A stretch of 64,000 bases of DNA from Halomonas sp. SpR8. Its GTDB lineage: Bacteria; Pseudomonadota; Gammaproteobacteria; Pseudomonadales; Halomonadaceae. The stretch is taken from the NCBI RefSeq assembly GCF_031010195.1, contig NZ_JAUAMC010000001.1, positions 310,001 to 374,000 on the forward strand. Direction: 5' to 3'. The position numbers and the translations under genes were made by a program. Positions 17,136 to 26,111 of the stretch are shown piece by piece. The notes beneath the pieces were generated by a model. That model saw nothing but the letters and a program-made list of their open reading frames with translations. It searched no databases and was not told where the DNA came from. The first letter of the stretch is position 1, and each line of letters starts with the position of its first letter.

Positions 17136-20100
17136 ATGCTCTCTTTTTTAGCTAACTGCTGGCGTCAATTCTTCTCTTCGCCTGTTGAGGTGGCACCACC
17201 ATTACCAGATACTGCCACTAAGGCGGAGTTTGACGCTGAATGGTACTTGGCTGCCTACCCGGATGTGGCACAAGCAGGCGTTGATCCTTGGGAGCATTAC
17301 CAACGCCATGGGGCGGAGGAGGGCCGCTTACCTAGGCGCAATCGTGCGCTTGCCTGGGATCATGCGCTTTGGCGTGGTGCCCATGCGGTTATGCTGCCAA
17401 GGTTACACGCGCTGCTTGATGATGCTGCCGCCAGTGCCGATGAGCAGCGTGACGCACGTTGGGCACTCGCCCGTTGGTTTGCTTGGCAGCAGCAGTGGGA
17501 AAAGATAGCCACCTGCCTGCTGCCGCAAAGTGACCCTAGAAGTGTGCTCACGAGGGTAGAGCACCCACGCATGGCGTTGCTGGCTGTAGAAGCGCTCTGT
17601 CGGCTTCAGCTTGAAGGCAAGCTGCCCGGTACGTTTAGCAGTGCGTTACCCACGTTACTGGATATGCTTAAGCAGCGTTTCCCTGACCAGGCAGATACGT
17701 ATCTTGCGGATGCGAATAGTCTGCTGGTCAAACAGGCCAGCGATAAACCCCGGCTGGAAGTACTTAACCATCTGTTTACTACCCATGGCCTAAGCCCCAT
17801 TGCCCAGCAAAACACGGCTGCGCCTTTAGCACTAGATAACCTAACCCTTCACCCCTCACAACTCACCATTCACCCCTCACCATTCACCATTCACAATTCA
17901 CCACTCACAATTCACCCCTCACCCCTCACCACTCACCCTTCACCCCTAATCTCCGTCATCGTGCCTCTTCACAATGCAGAGCATACGATTGGCACCGCAC
18001 TGCGTAGCCTGTTTGAACAGCAGTCCGTGCGCCTGGAAATTATTGTGGTTGATGATGCGAGTGAAGACAGCGGGGCTGAAGAGGTTGCTAAGTGGCAGGA
18101 GAAGGCGCCGGAGCATGTTGCGCTAATGGTGATTCAGCACGCTACCAACCAGGGCGCTTATGCGGCGCGTAATACTGGGCTGGTAGCGGCGACCGGCGAT
18201 TTTATCACTACCCACGACAGCGATGACTGGTCTCACCCTCAAAAGCTGGTTACCCAGTGGCAGGCGTTGGAAGCGAACCCCGCCGCGAAGGCGTGCCTTT
18301 CGCACTGGGTACGGGTAACGCCTGAACTACTGTTTCACCGCTGGCGGTTAGACGATGACGGCTGGGTGTACCCCAATATCTCCTCGCTGATGCTGCGCCG
18401 TGAAGTGATCGATACACTAGGTTTTTGGGATGAGGTCAGTATCAATGCGGATACCGAGTACCGCGAGCGCGTTGAGGCGGTGTTTGGTATTGGGGGTATG
18501 ATTATCGCGCTGCCTGGCGTTCCGCTCGCCTTTGGCCGTGCTGATGAGGGGTCGTTGAGTCAACACTCTCGCTCGCATTTGGCTACTCAGTTTGCCGGGT
18601 TGCGCTACCGCTACATGCAGTCTGCACGTCGTTGGCATGCCAGTGCTAAAAGTGCCCAACAGCTTTATATGCCCCAGTACCCTGAGCAGCGCCTGTTCGT
18701 AGCGCCTCCGGTTATGCTGCGTGGCACTGGCTCTGCACAGGCGCGCTTTACTGAGGTTGATGAGGTTAGCGAATCATCGCTCTTTGAAGCAGGCTGGTAT
18801 TTAGAGCGCTATATCGATTTGCAGCAGGCCAGGGTCGAGCCGTTAGAGCACTTTTATACCGCTGGCGTGGTGGAGCGGCGAGACCCTGGCCCGCATTTTT
18901 CGTTATCCGGTTACTGTCGGCGTTACCCTGAGGTGGTGGGCTCCGGTCAGCACCCGTTAGCGCATTACATGATGCAAGGGCACGCGGAGGGGCTAGAGGC
19001 GCTGCCTATCTGGCAGGGCGAACGTGAATTTAGTAACCGACCCACGATTATGCTGTGCGCGCACCAGGCGGGCGCGTCGCTGTTCGGCGCTGAGCGCAGC
19101 CTGTTAGATGTACTGGATGCGATGGGCGAGTTGCAGTGGAATGTGATTGTCACGCTGCCCGAGGCCAATAACGTGGCGTATGAGCAGGCGCTGCTAACCC
19201 GCTGTAAGGCGTTGGCGGTACTGCCTTATGGTTGGTGGCAGGTGGGCAGAGCGCCCGTCAGCGCTACCGTCGGATATTTTCGCAACCTGATACAGCGCTA
19301 CTCAGTCAAAGCGGTGCATGGCAATACCATTGTGTTGGATGAGCCTTATGTGGCGGCTAAGCTGGAAGGCGTGGCAACGCTAACCCACGTTCGCGAATTA
19401 CCCGCCCATGATGAAGCGCTGTGCAGCCTATTAGGTGCAGCGCCAGAGCAAATAGTAGCGCATGTCCACCAGCATGCCGATGTCATCATGGCTAACTCCC
19501 ACTGCGTTGCTCGTGCATTTGAGCGTAACGCCATTGGCGACAATCGCTCTCCATCGCTTTGTGTGGTGCCCAATACCATTGAGATGGCGCCGCTGTTAAC
19601 ACTACCGGAGGTGGCGTTTGATGCGCCTCATCGCGAAGGCGTTATCAGAGTGGGTATGTTGAGTAGCAATATTGCCAAGAAGGGCTTAACTGACGTGGAG
19701 GCAATGGCAGTGCATTTACAAACGCTTGCCCCTAACGTTGACGTTGCCCTTTTTGGTACCCATACCACCGCTATTGAGGCGCTACTAAGACGGCAGGCGC
19801 AGGGCAATGCACCTGCTAATATTACCTTTGCCGGTTATGTTGGTCAGCCCGCCGAAGCGCTTGGGCAGCTCGATATCGTGGTGAACCTCTCACGCTTTCA
19901 AGAGTCTTTCGGACGTACTGTTTTAGAGGCCATGGCCGCCGCGCGGCCGGTCGTTGCTTATGACTGGGGGGCATTGAACGAGCTAGTGGTTGAGGGAGAA
20001 ACCGGTTTTCTGGTGCCCTTTAGTGATCCATTAGCGGCCGCGCAGCGCGTCGCCAAGCTTGCCAATGCCCCGGGGCAGTGCCGTGAGTTGGGGCAAGCGG

Positions 20101-20195
20101 GCCGCAAACGAGCACAAATCTGCTTCAATGCGGTTAAACTGCGAGATGCACTGGTCGATGCATATCGCCTTACCCGCGTATCTGAGTTTATTTAA
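17136..20195 (+). CDS. Large glycosyltransferase with two FDxxWY domains, GT2 and GT4 domains
   Basis: A 1019-residue multidomain protein. Residues about 30-65 hold the first surface motif (FDAEWYLAAYPDV, EHYQRHGAEEGR), shared with the protein at the left edge. Residues about 268-480 are a GT2 domain (LISVIVPLHNAEHTIGTALR, IIVVDDASEDSG, the DxD-type THDSDDW). Residues about 548-625 hold a second FDxxWY-type motif (FEAGWYLERYIDL, HPLAHYMMQGHAEG). Residues about 640-1010 are a GT-B family 4 domain with HVRELPAHDEAL, GMLSSNIAKKGL and ESFGRTVLEAMAAARPVVAY. The linker at residues about 238-270 is encoded by fourteen 7-bp repeats, giving a PSPLTIH-type peptide; a change of one unit would shift the frame ahead of both transferase domains. 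Sugar specificity is unknown. Confidence 0.88.
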   Translation: MLSFLANCWRQFFSSPVEVAPPLPDTATKAEFDAEWYLAAYPDVAQAGVDPWEHYQRHGAEEGRLPRRNRALAWDHALWRGAHAVMLPRLHALLDDAAASADEQRDARWALARWFAWQQQWEKIATCLLPQSDPRSVLTRVEHPRMALLAVEALCRLQLEGKLPGTFSSALPTLLDMLKQRFPDQADTYLADANSLLVKQASDKPRLEVLNHLFTTHGLSPIAQQNTAAPLALDNLTLHPSQLTIHPSPFTIHNSPLTIHPSPLTTHPSPLISVIVPLHNAEHTIGTALRSLFEQQSVRLEIIVVDDASEDSGAEEVAKWQEKAPEHVALMVIQHATNQGAYAARNTGLVAATGDFITTHDSDDWSHPQKLVTQWQALEANPAAKACLSHWVRVTPELLFHRWRLDDDGWVYPNISSLMLRREVIDTLGFWDEVSINADTEYRERVEAVFGIGGMIIALPGVPLAFGRADEGSLSQHSRSHLATQFAGLRYRYMQSARRWHASAKSAQQLYMPQYPEQRLFVAPPVMLRGTGSAQARFTEVDEVSESSLFEAGWYLERYIDLQQARVEPLEHFYTAGVVERRDPGPHFSLSGYCRRYPEVVGSGQHPLAHYMMQGHAEGLEALPIWQGEREFSNRPTIMLCAHQAGASLFGAERSLLDVLDAMGELQWNVIVTLPEANNVAYEQALLTRCKALAVLPYGWWQVGRAPVSATVGYFRNLIQRYSVKAVHGNTIVLDEPYVAAKLEGVATLTHVRELPAHDEALCSLLGAAPEQIVAHVHQHADVIMANSHCVARAFERNAIGDNRSPSLCVVPNTIEMAPLLTLPEVAFDAPHREGVIRVGMLSSNIAKKGLTDVEAMAVHLQTLAPNVDVALFGTHTTAIEALLRRQAQGNAPANITFAGYVGQPAEALGQLDIVVNLSRFQESFGRTVLEAMAAARPVVAYDWGALNELVVEGETGFLVPFSDPLAAAQRVAKLANAPGQCRELGQAGRKRAQICFNAVKLRDALVDAYRLTRVSEFI
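17849..17946 (+). repeat. 7-bp tandem repeat array, 14 units, inside a glycosyltransferase frame
   Basis: Fourteen consecutive heptamers of the form TCACCAT/TCACCCC/TCACAAT/TCACCAC run without interruption, with a degenerate unit on each side (17842-17848 and 17947-17953). Seven is not a multiple of three, so single-unit gain or loss shifts the frame. The C-rich strand contains no stop codon in any of its three frames. The inverted counterpart is at 24939-25036. Confidence 0.9.
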
Positions 20196-20249
20196 TGTTA
20201 GTTAGTGCTTTTATTTACAACGTTTATTGAGAATTGTTAGGGGTTTTAT

Positions 20250-22607
20250 TTGAAGCTTGCAATTGCTGCTATCGTCAAAAATGAAATAGATAGTTTGAAT
20301 GAGTGGCTGGCATATCACCTGGCGGTGGGCGCTAGCCATTTTTTAATGGCGGACAATGAGAGTGACGATGGGACATACGAATTGTTGGAGTCGCTGGCCC
20401 AAGCAGGGCTGGTAACACTGATTTCAGTATCCAGTGAGGATGGGCCGCCCCAGTTACCTGCTTATCAACAGTTACTTGAAAAGCGGCCTAATGATATTGA
20501 TTTGGTGGCGTTTATTGATGCCGATGAGTACTTGTTTCCGACCATAGAACCCGAGCCCCCAGGGAAGCAATCAAACTCGCCGTTATTGGACTGGTTGGCA
20601 GAGCAGTTTGCTTCACCGGAGGTTGGCGCGTTAGCGCTAAATTGGGCCTGCTTTGGCTCCAACGACGCTAAATTTCGTGATGAAGGGCTGGTGATTGAGC
20701 GCTTCACCCAGCGCGCTAAGCAGTCGTTTGGCCCCAACCATCACTTTAAGAGCATTGTTAGGCCCGCCTATGTCAACGAGTTTGCCAACCCCCACTATGC
20801 ACGCCTAAATCGTGGCTGCTATGTGAATGCCCTGGGCCAGCCAGTTGAGCCCCGCCTGGATAAACAGGGCGACCCCCGCATGGGGTTAAGCGAGCAGATT
20901 GTTTGGGAAGGTGCTCGAATTAACCACTATCTGGTTAAATCGGTTGAGGAGTTTGTGCTGGGTAAGTCGAAGCGGGGTAGTGCGGCAACGCCCAACTATC
21001 AGAAACAGCGTGAATATTTTATCCGCCATGATCGTAACGAGGTTGCCTGCCTGGGCGCAGCGGCGTTAGCTCCCAAAGTTGCCCAACAACTGCAGTGGTT
21101 GCAGCAAGTCGTTGCTGGTTCTTTAGGCGCAAAGCAGCCGCCCATTAGACAAACTGCTGTTTTAAACAGTGCTAAAGAGGCTACCAATAGCTCTAAAGCC
21201 AGTTCTGGCTCATTTGATTTGAAACGCTGGTTGAGGCGTCGCTTAACGGAGGGGGCAGCGTCCACTCATGACAGTGACGATTTGCCGCTAGAGCGCTGGT
21301 CGCTTGATTACCCTTCCGAGCAACGCGGTTCACGGTTTATACCGTCAGGGCGCGTGGTGCAGGGCTGGCTACTACTGCCCGAAGAGCTAAAGGAGATGCA
21401 GAGCCACGTGCAGATTATTGCCGAGTGGCAACCTGCTTTCGAGCTTTGCCATCCGCTTGAAATTGATCGCCCTGATGTGATTGAGAACATATTAAAGGTG
21501 TCTGCTGACCGGCACCCTCAGCGAGTGTGTGGTTTTCGTTTTACCGTGCCGCCGCAGCTAGCTAAGTTTCGATTATGGCTAGCAATAGACGATCAGCGCC
21601 GGCTGTTACAAGAAGTGAATGTTGATACCCAGGATGTGCAGCCGGCGCAGCAATTAAAAGTGCTCAAGGGCAAGCAAGGCTGGCTGTTTCTGGATAACGA
21701 TACCAATGGCAGCGTCGACCAGTTCATGGGCAGAATGCGCTTAACCCAAACGGGCCTTGAGGGATGGAGCGACTACCTGGGTCAGGTTTCCGAAACGGCA
21801 GCAAACACGCCTTGGGCACTGCTGGTAGCGCCTTCTAAAGAGAGCGTGATGGGAGCGAGCTATCATCCTCGCAAAGAGGGTGAATCTGGCCCTCTACATC
21901 AGGTGCTAAGCTTAAATGCGGCCAAAGATATCGTTTACCCAGTGGAGAAATTAAAAGCCTTGGGCGATGACGCTTTTATCCCCACTGATACCCACTGGAC
22001 GCATAAAGGCGCACGAATGGCCACCATAGCCCTTGCCGAAAAGCTCGGCATCGAAAAAGGTACGTGCGAAACGCTGTTTAAAAAAGATCGCTATAAGCAA
22101 AAAGAGATGGGCGGAGACTTAGGCAATAAGCTCACGCCTCAGCAGCGCTCTAGCGTCGATGTGCTGACCTCGTTTAGCCACTCGCGTTACAAAACCTACG
22201 ATAACGGCCTACCTAATTTTGGTAGGCTATTAGTCATCGAATACCCTGATGCCCTGATGCCAGGCACCTGTCTGCTGTTTGGCTCCTCTTCTAGTTCTTC
22301 AATGTTCAATTATCTATGTCGTGTTTTTCAGCGTTTTGTGTTCGTTCACAGCGCTGGCAACATTGATCCTGACGTGGTCGCAGCGGTGGCGCCTAGCTAC
22401 CTGGCGGCGCAAACCAATGGACGTTTTGTCGTGCAGGTGCCCTCGGCTAGCCACTCTTTGGAGGAGGTGATACGTCAAAAGAGTGAGCAGCTTGATGAAA
22501 AGGCGCTTGAGGGGGTAAGGGAAAAGCGTATCATCGCCTCCGATGATTATTTGCAAGCGATTGGGCTGCTGCCATGGGAAAAAACCTGCAGCGCACTTAT
22601 TAAGTGA
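20250..22607 (+). CDS. Fusion of a GT2-like glycosyltransferase with an AlgJ/AlgX-like SGNH domain
   Basis: A 785-residue protein starting at TTG, supported by AGGGG at 20239-20243. Residues 1 to about 290 form a GT-A domain of the family 2 / family 92-like type (IAAIVKNEIDSLNEWLAYHL, MADNESDDGTYELL, the DxD motif in FIDADEYLFP, FGPNHHFKSIV). Residues about 370-460 form a linker domain. Residues about 470-785 resemble the SGNH hydrolase-like domain of AlgX/AlgJ O-acetyltransferases: GKQGWLFLDND, LLVAPSKESV and the catalytic-type DTHWTHKGARMA. AlgX/AlgJ normally act in the periplasm, but no signal peptide or membrane segment is seen here, so this would be a cytoplasmic version. The protein probably both adds and acylates a sugar; that is inference from domains. 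Confidence 0.82.
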   Translation: MKLAIAAIVKNEIDSLNEWLAYHLAVGASHFLMADNESDDGTYELLESLAQAGLVTLISVSSEDGPPQLPAYQQLLEKRPNDIDLVAFIDADEYLFPTIEPEPPGKQSNSPLLDWLAEQFASPEVGALALNWACFGSNDAKFRDEGLVIERFTQRAKQSFGPNHHFKSIVRPAYVNEFANPHYARLNRGCYVNALGQPVEPRLDKQGDPRMGLSEQIVWEGARINHYLVKSVEEFVLGKSKRGSAATPNYQKQREYFIRHDRNEVACLGAAALAPKVAQQLQWLQQVVAGSLGAKQPPIRQTAVLNSAKEATNSSKASSGSFDLKRWLRRRLTEGAASTHDSDDLPLERWSLDYPSEQRGSRFIPSGRVVQGWLLLPEELKEMQSHVQIIAEWQPAFELCHPLEIDRPDVIENILKVSADRHPQRVCGFRFTVPPQLAKFRLWLAIDDQRRLLQEVNVDTQDVQPAQQLKVLKGKQGWLFLDNDTNGSVDQFMGRMRLTQTGLEGWSDYLGQVSETAANTPWALLVAPSKESVMGASYHPRKEGESGPLHQVLSLNAAKDIVYPVEKLKALGDDAFIPTDTHWTHKGARMATIALAEKLGIEKGTCETLFKKDRYKQKEMGGDLGNKLTPQQRSSVDVLTSFSHSRYKTYDNGLPNFGRLLVIEYPDALMPGTCLLFGSSSSSSMFNYLCRVFQRFVFVHSAGNIDPDVVAAVAPSYLAAQTNGRFVVQVPSASHSLEEVIRQKSEQLDEKALEGVREKRIIASDDYLQAIGLLPWEKTCSALIK

Positions 22608-22644
22608 AAGTTGCCTTGAAACTGAATAGGTTAGGAATTGAGGT

Positions 22645-24936
22645 ATGAGGCAACACATCGCCAGTTATAAAGATAAGCTCGCTACGGTTTTCAATAATGA
22701 GATTCCCGCTTTCTGGCGCAGGAAGTCGCTACTTCGTGTTGAGCAAGCTCAGCCGCTTGATAGTGCTATCGCTCTTGAGGCTAGTACTCATTGCGTTACC
22801 GTAGGCGAAAAACCCTGGCCGGGCTGGAATATGCTCGAAATAGATGGCCTGGGTGGAGATGCGCACGGTGCGGCAACGGTGTTTATCCATACGGCTAATC
22901 GGATAATCGAGTCATCGGTTTCGTTGCGCCCTGGCAAAGTGACTAAACGCATTTTATGGGTGCCGATGGGGGTGAAGAAGGTTTCTCTCTCTTTTTTGGC
23001 CTCAGTAAGTGCGCTGGCAGAGGCAACCGTTGAGTGGGTGTGGCTAACCCCATGGTTTGCTCATGACCGTTTGGCGCGGCGGTTGATCAATAACCACGCT
23101 AACTATAAAGGCATGCGGTTAAGCCAAGCGGTACGTTCGTTACACGTTGAATCGGTGGCTCAAGCCCGCCGTTGGCGGACGTTGGCCCTAGCCGACTACG
23201 ATCAAACCCACGCGAAACAGCATGTTGATGATGACTACACGCGCTGGGTGGCCACCACCGAGAAGGCGGCAAACGAAGACCCCGCAAGAGTGATTGCTGA
23301 TTTGAAGTCCGCACCGCTGTTTTCACTGGTGATGCCGGTGACGCTAGCAGACCTTGAGCATGGGGAAGCGCCGTTTCTCGACACGATCTCGTCATTAAAA
23401 GCCCAGAGTTATTTTTTCTGGGAAATCTATATCGTGCTCTCTGCCGATATTTCGGACGAGCAGCGGCAGAGCCTGGAACGCTCTATTCCAGCGACTAGCC
23501 GTATCAATGTTATCCATAGCTATCATCGCGAATTTGCGCATTTGGATCTCCAGGGGTTTGTCCAAACCCAAGGCGATGGCGTCATGCGCATAAGTGTGGG
23601 TGACCAACTTGCCCATGAGGCGCTGTGTAAATTAGCCAAAGCGTGGAATAACTACCCGGAGGCGCAGCTCTTCTACGCCGATGAGGATTTTCTGAGAGCA
23701 GATGGGGAGCGCTGTTATCCGGCTTTTAAGCCGGACTGGAACCCTGATTTACTGCTCTCGACCAACTATATCGGCCGTGTGGCGCTCTACAAACGGCGTT
23801 TATTATGGCAGTTGGAAGCAGAGCAGTCTGAGCTATTGGGTTCGTTAACCAATGCTGCTGCGGTTGATTATGCGCTGGCACTGACGTTTTTCATGTGGCA
23901 TAGCATTTATGGCACCCCTCACTCTGTCTGCCATTTACCGTTAATGCTTTACCATCGAGGCACTGCGCTGCCACGACCGCTTCTTCAAAACGACGCCGTT
24001 AAGCTGGTGCAAAACGTACTGGCGCAACACGTTTCAAGCGTCGAAGCGAACGTACGCCCTGGCTTGACGGCTACCTCTGTGCGCATTGAGTGGCCAATTC
24101 CTTCTCCAGAACCATTAGTCAGCTTACTGGTGCCTACTCGTAACGGTGTCGATATTCTGCGTCCGTGTGTGGATGCGATTTTGGAGCGAACGTCTTACCA
24201 GCACTTTGAGCTGCTCATTCTGGATAATGAAAGTGACTGCCCTGAAACGCTGAGCTATATGGCCGAGGTGGAAAAGCGCGATAGCCGTGTGCGAGTGCTG
24301 CGCTGGAATTATCCGTTCAATTATTCAGCTATCAATAATTTTGGGGCGGCTGAGTCCCGTGGCAGCATTATTGGCTTGATCAATAATGATGTTGAACCCG
24401 TTAATGAGCATTGGTTAACGGAGATGGTTAGCCAGGTCAGCCGGGCTGAAATCGGCTGCGTCGGCGCGAAGCTCTATTACCCAAACGGTATGTTGCAGCA
24501 CGGGGGGGTCATACTGGGTTTAGGTGATGTTGCAGGTCATGCCCATCGTTTTTTCCCTCGCCATAGCGAAGGCTACACCGGGCGATTAAAGCTGGTTCAG
24601 AATTTATCTGCGGTTACCGCCGCTTGTTTGCTGCTGCGTAAAAGTGTTTTCGATAATGTCGGCGGGCTGAATGAGGCGGATCTTCGTATCGCCTATAACG
24701 ACGTCGATTTGTGCCTGAAAGTCAGAGAGGCCGGTTACCGCAATTTATGGTCACCGTTTGCTGAGCTTTATCACCATGAGTCGATTTCGCGCGGGGCCGA
24801 TGATACACCTTCCAAGCGTGCGCGCTGGTTAAGCGAAGTGAAGTACATGCGGCGAACCTGGGCCAAACAGCTTGATCACGACCCGGCTTATAACCCCAAC
24901 CTGACACTTGTGCATGAAGATTTTTCGTTGCGATAG
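22645..24936 (+). CDS. Glycosyltransferase with two GT2 modules
   Basis: A 763-residue protein. The N-terminal ~200 residues are a non-catalytic domain. Residues about 225-450 form a first GT-A module with DTISSLKAQSYFFWEIYIVL and FYADEDFL; its nucleotide-binding DxS/DG region is weak, so it may be inactive. Residues about 487-720 form a complete module: PLVSLLVPTRNGVDILRPCV, LLILDNESDCPETL, LINNDVEPVNEHWL as the DxD region, and YNDVDLCLKVREAGYRNLW near the end, typical of rhamnosyltransferase-like family 2 enzymes. It lies 37 bases after the GT-SGNH gene in the same direction and just before the second heptamer array. Donor and acceptor are unknown. Confidence 0.87.
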   Translation: MRQHIASYKDKLATVFNNEIPAFWRRKSLLRVEQAQPLDSAIALEASTHCVTVGEKPWPGWNMLEIDGLGGDAHGAATVFIHTANRIIESSVSLRPGKVTKRILWVPMGVKKVSLSFLASVSALAEATVEWVWLTPWFAHDRLARRLINNHANYKGMRLSQAVRSLHVESVAQARRWRTLALADYDQTHAKQHVDDDYTRWVATTEKAANEDPARVIADLKSAPLFSLVMPVTLADLEHGEAPFLDTISSLKAQSYFFWEIYIVLSADISDEQRQSLERSIPATSRINVIHSYHREFAHLDLQGFVQTQGDGVMRISVGDQLAHEALCKLAKAWNNYPEAQLFYADEDFLRADGERCYPAFKPDWNPDLLLSTNYIGRVALYKRRLLWQLEAEQSELLGSLTNAAAVDYALALTFFMWHSIYGTPHSVCHLPLMLYHRGTALPRPLLQNDAVKLVQNVLAQHVSSVEANVRPGLTATSVRIEWPIPSPEPLVSLLVPTRNGVDILRPCVDAILERTSYQHFELLILDNESDCPETLSYMAEVEKRDSRVRVLRWNYPFNYSAINNFGAAESRGSIIGLINNDVEPVNEHWLTEMVSQVSRAEIGCVGAKLYYPNGMLQHGGVILGLGDVAGHAHRFFPRHSEGYTGRLKLVQNLSAVTAACLLLRKSVFDNVGGLNEADLRIAYNDVDLCLKVREAGYRNLWSPFAELYHHESISRGADDTPSKRARWLSEVKYMRRTWAKQLDHDPAYNPNLTLVHEDFSLR

Positions 24937-24938
24937 AG

Positions 24939-25036
24939 GGTGAATGGTGAATGGTGAGTGGTGAGTGGTGAGTGGTGAGTGGTGAGTGGTGAGTGGTGAG
25001 GGGTGAATGGTGAGGAGTGAATGGTGAATGGTGAAT
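24939..25036 (+). repeat. 7-bp tandem repeat array, 14 units, abutting a start codon
   Basis: Fourteen heptamers of the form GGTGAAT/GGTGAGT/GGTGAGG fill the spacer and run into the ATG at 25035. The unit is the reverse complement of the array at 17849-17946, and both have 14 units (98 bp). Every GGTGA unit could act as a weak Shine-Dalgarno sequence, so unit number could alter translation of the next gene. Confidence 0.9.
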
Positions 25037-26093
25037 GAATAGCCACTTGGACTGGGTTGTTCTTAGCGATGGCGCGCGGCCTACTGAGGATATCTATTTT
25101 TATCAATCCGCCGCTCCTGAGCTTGAGAAAATGGGCGTAATAACTGAGCGCTTTCCTGTCTCTCGCTCTTTTGGCGCTGCTTTGCTTAAGGGGCGCTCTT
25201 TTAAGCGCCGCTATGCGGGCGTTAACCTGCTGTTATGCCGTTCACTGCCATTGAGCTGGCTGCGCTGGTTAGAGCGTCATCGCAATGCGTTTGGCTATAT
25301 TGTTTACTTAATTGATGATGATATTTCCGCTGCCGCCAGTGACAGCACATTGCCCAGCGCGTATCGCAAGCGTATGGCACGAATTGTCAGTTTGCAGCCG
25401 CGCTTGCTGGCATTGGCTGATGAGGTGGTGGCGTGCAGCGATCAATTGGCAAGCTACTTTACCCCGCGCCATTCTAGTGTTTCGGTATTAACGCCACCCT
25501 TATTGGCACCGTTACCAAGCCATGACCACTTTATTTCTTCACCTTCTGCACAGAATCCTTGGCAAATAGGCTTTCACGGTACGCGGGCGCATCTCCACGA
25601 TTTGCTGCATATCGCGCCTGCCTTAGAGGCATTGCAACGGCAACGCGACGATACCCAGCTTGAAGTAATGCTGGGCCAGCATAGTCCTAAACAGTTGGCA
25701 GCGTTGCCACGGGTAAAAGCCCCGGCACCGCTATCGTGGCAGGCGTTTCAGCGGTACCAGCGCCAGTGCCGCCTAAATATTGGTTTAGCGCCACTATTGG
25801 CAACACCGTTCAACTATGGGAAGTCGTTTATTAAATTCCTGGATATTGCCGCGATGGGGGGGGTTGGCATCTACTCCAATCGCTACCCCTACACTGAGGT
25901 AGTGCGTCATGGCGAAAACGGCCTGTTGGTGGAGGATTCTACCGCAGCTTGGTTGGATGGCTTACGCCAGTTGCTGGATGACCCGGTGGCAACGGCGCGG
26001 ATGGCCCGGCAGGCTGCGATAGATGCTCAACGCATTGGCAATCCTAATTTCGCAGTGCAGTTTTGGCAGGCTCGCAGCGGTGAACATGTTTAA
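25035..26093 (+). CDS. GT4-type glycosyltransferase
   Basis: A 352-residue protein. The N-terminal half has YIVYLIDDDISAA and ALADEVVACSDQLASYF, the usual place where family 4 enzymes pass from the acceptor to the donor domain; the C-terminal half has QIGFHGTRAHLHDLL and KSFIKFLDIAAMGGVGIYSN followed by GENGLLVED, the donor-binding loop. The usual E-x7-E motif is replaced by a KFLDIAAMGGVG segment. The start codon lies at the edge of the 14-unit heptamer array, so its upstream region consists entirely of GGTGA-type repeats; a TGA stop in the same frame directly precedes the ATG. It ends 18 bases before pgm. Confidence 0.85.
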   Translation: MNSHLDWVVLSDGARPTEDIYFYQSAAPELEKMGVITERFPVSRSFGAALLKGRSFKRRYAGVNLLLCRSLPLSWLRWLERHRNAFGYIVYLIDDDISAAASDSTLPSAYRKRMARIVSLQPRLLALADEVVACSDQLASYFTPRHSSVSVLTPPLLAPLPSHDHFISSPSAQNPWQIGFHGTRAHLHDLLHIAPALEALQRQRDDTQLEVMLGQHSPKQLAALPRVKAPAPLSWQAFQRYQRQCRLNIGLAPLLATPFNYGKSFIKFLDIAAMGGVGIYSNRYPYTEVVRHGENGLLVEDSTAAWLDGLRQLLDDPVATARMARQAAIDAQRIGNPNFAVQFWQARSGEHV

Positions 26094-26111
26094 ACTAGAA
26101 AAGAGGTAGCT

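Noticed and set aside
24888..25106. Minus-strand frame of 72 codons made of HSPFTIH-type repeats
   Set aside because: It is the translation of the heptamer array, which lacks stops on that strand, and has no start or neighbour support.
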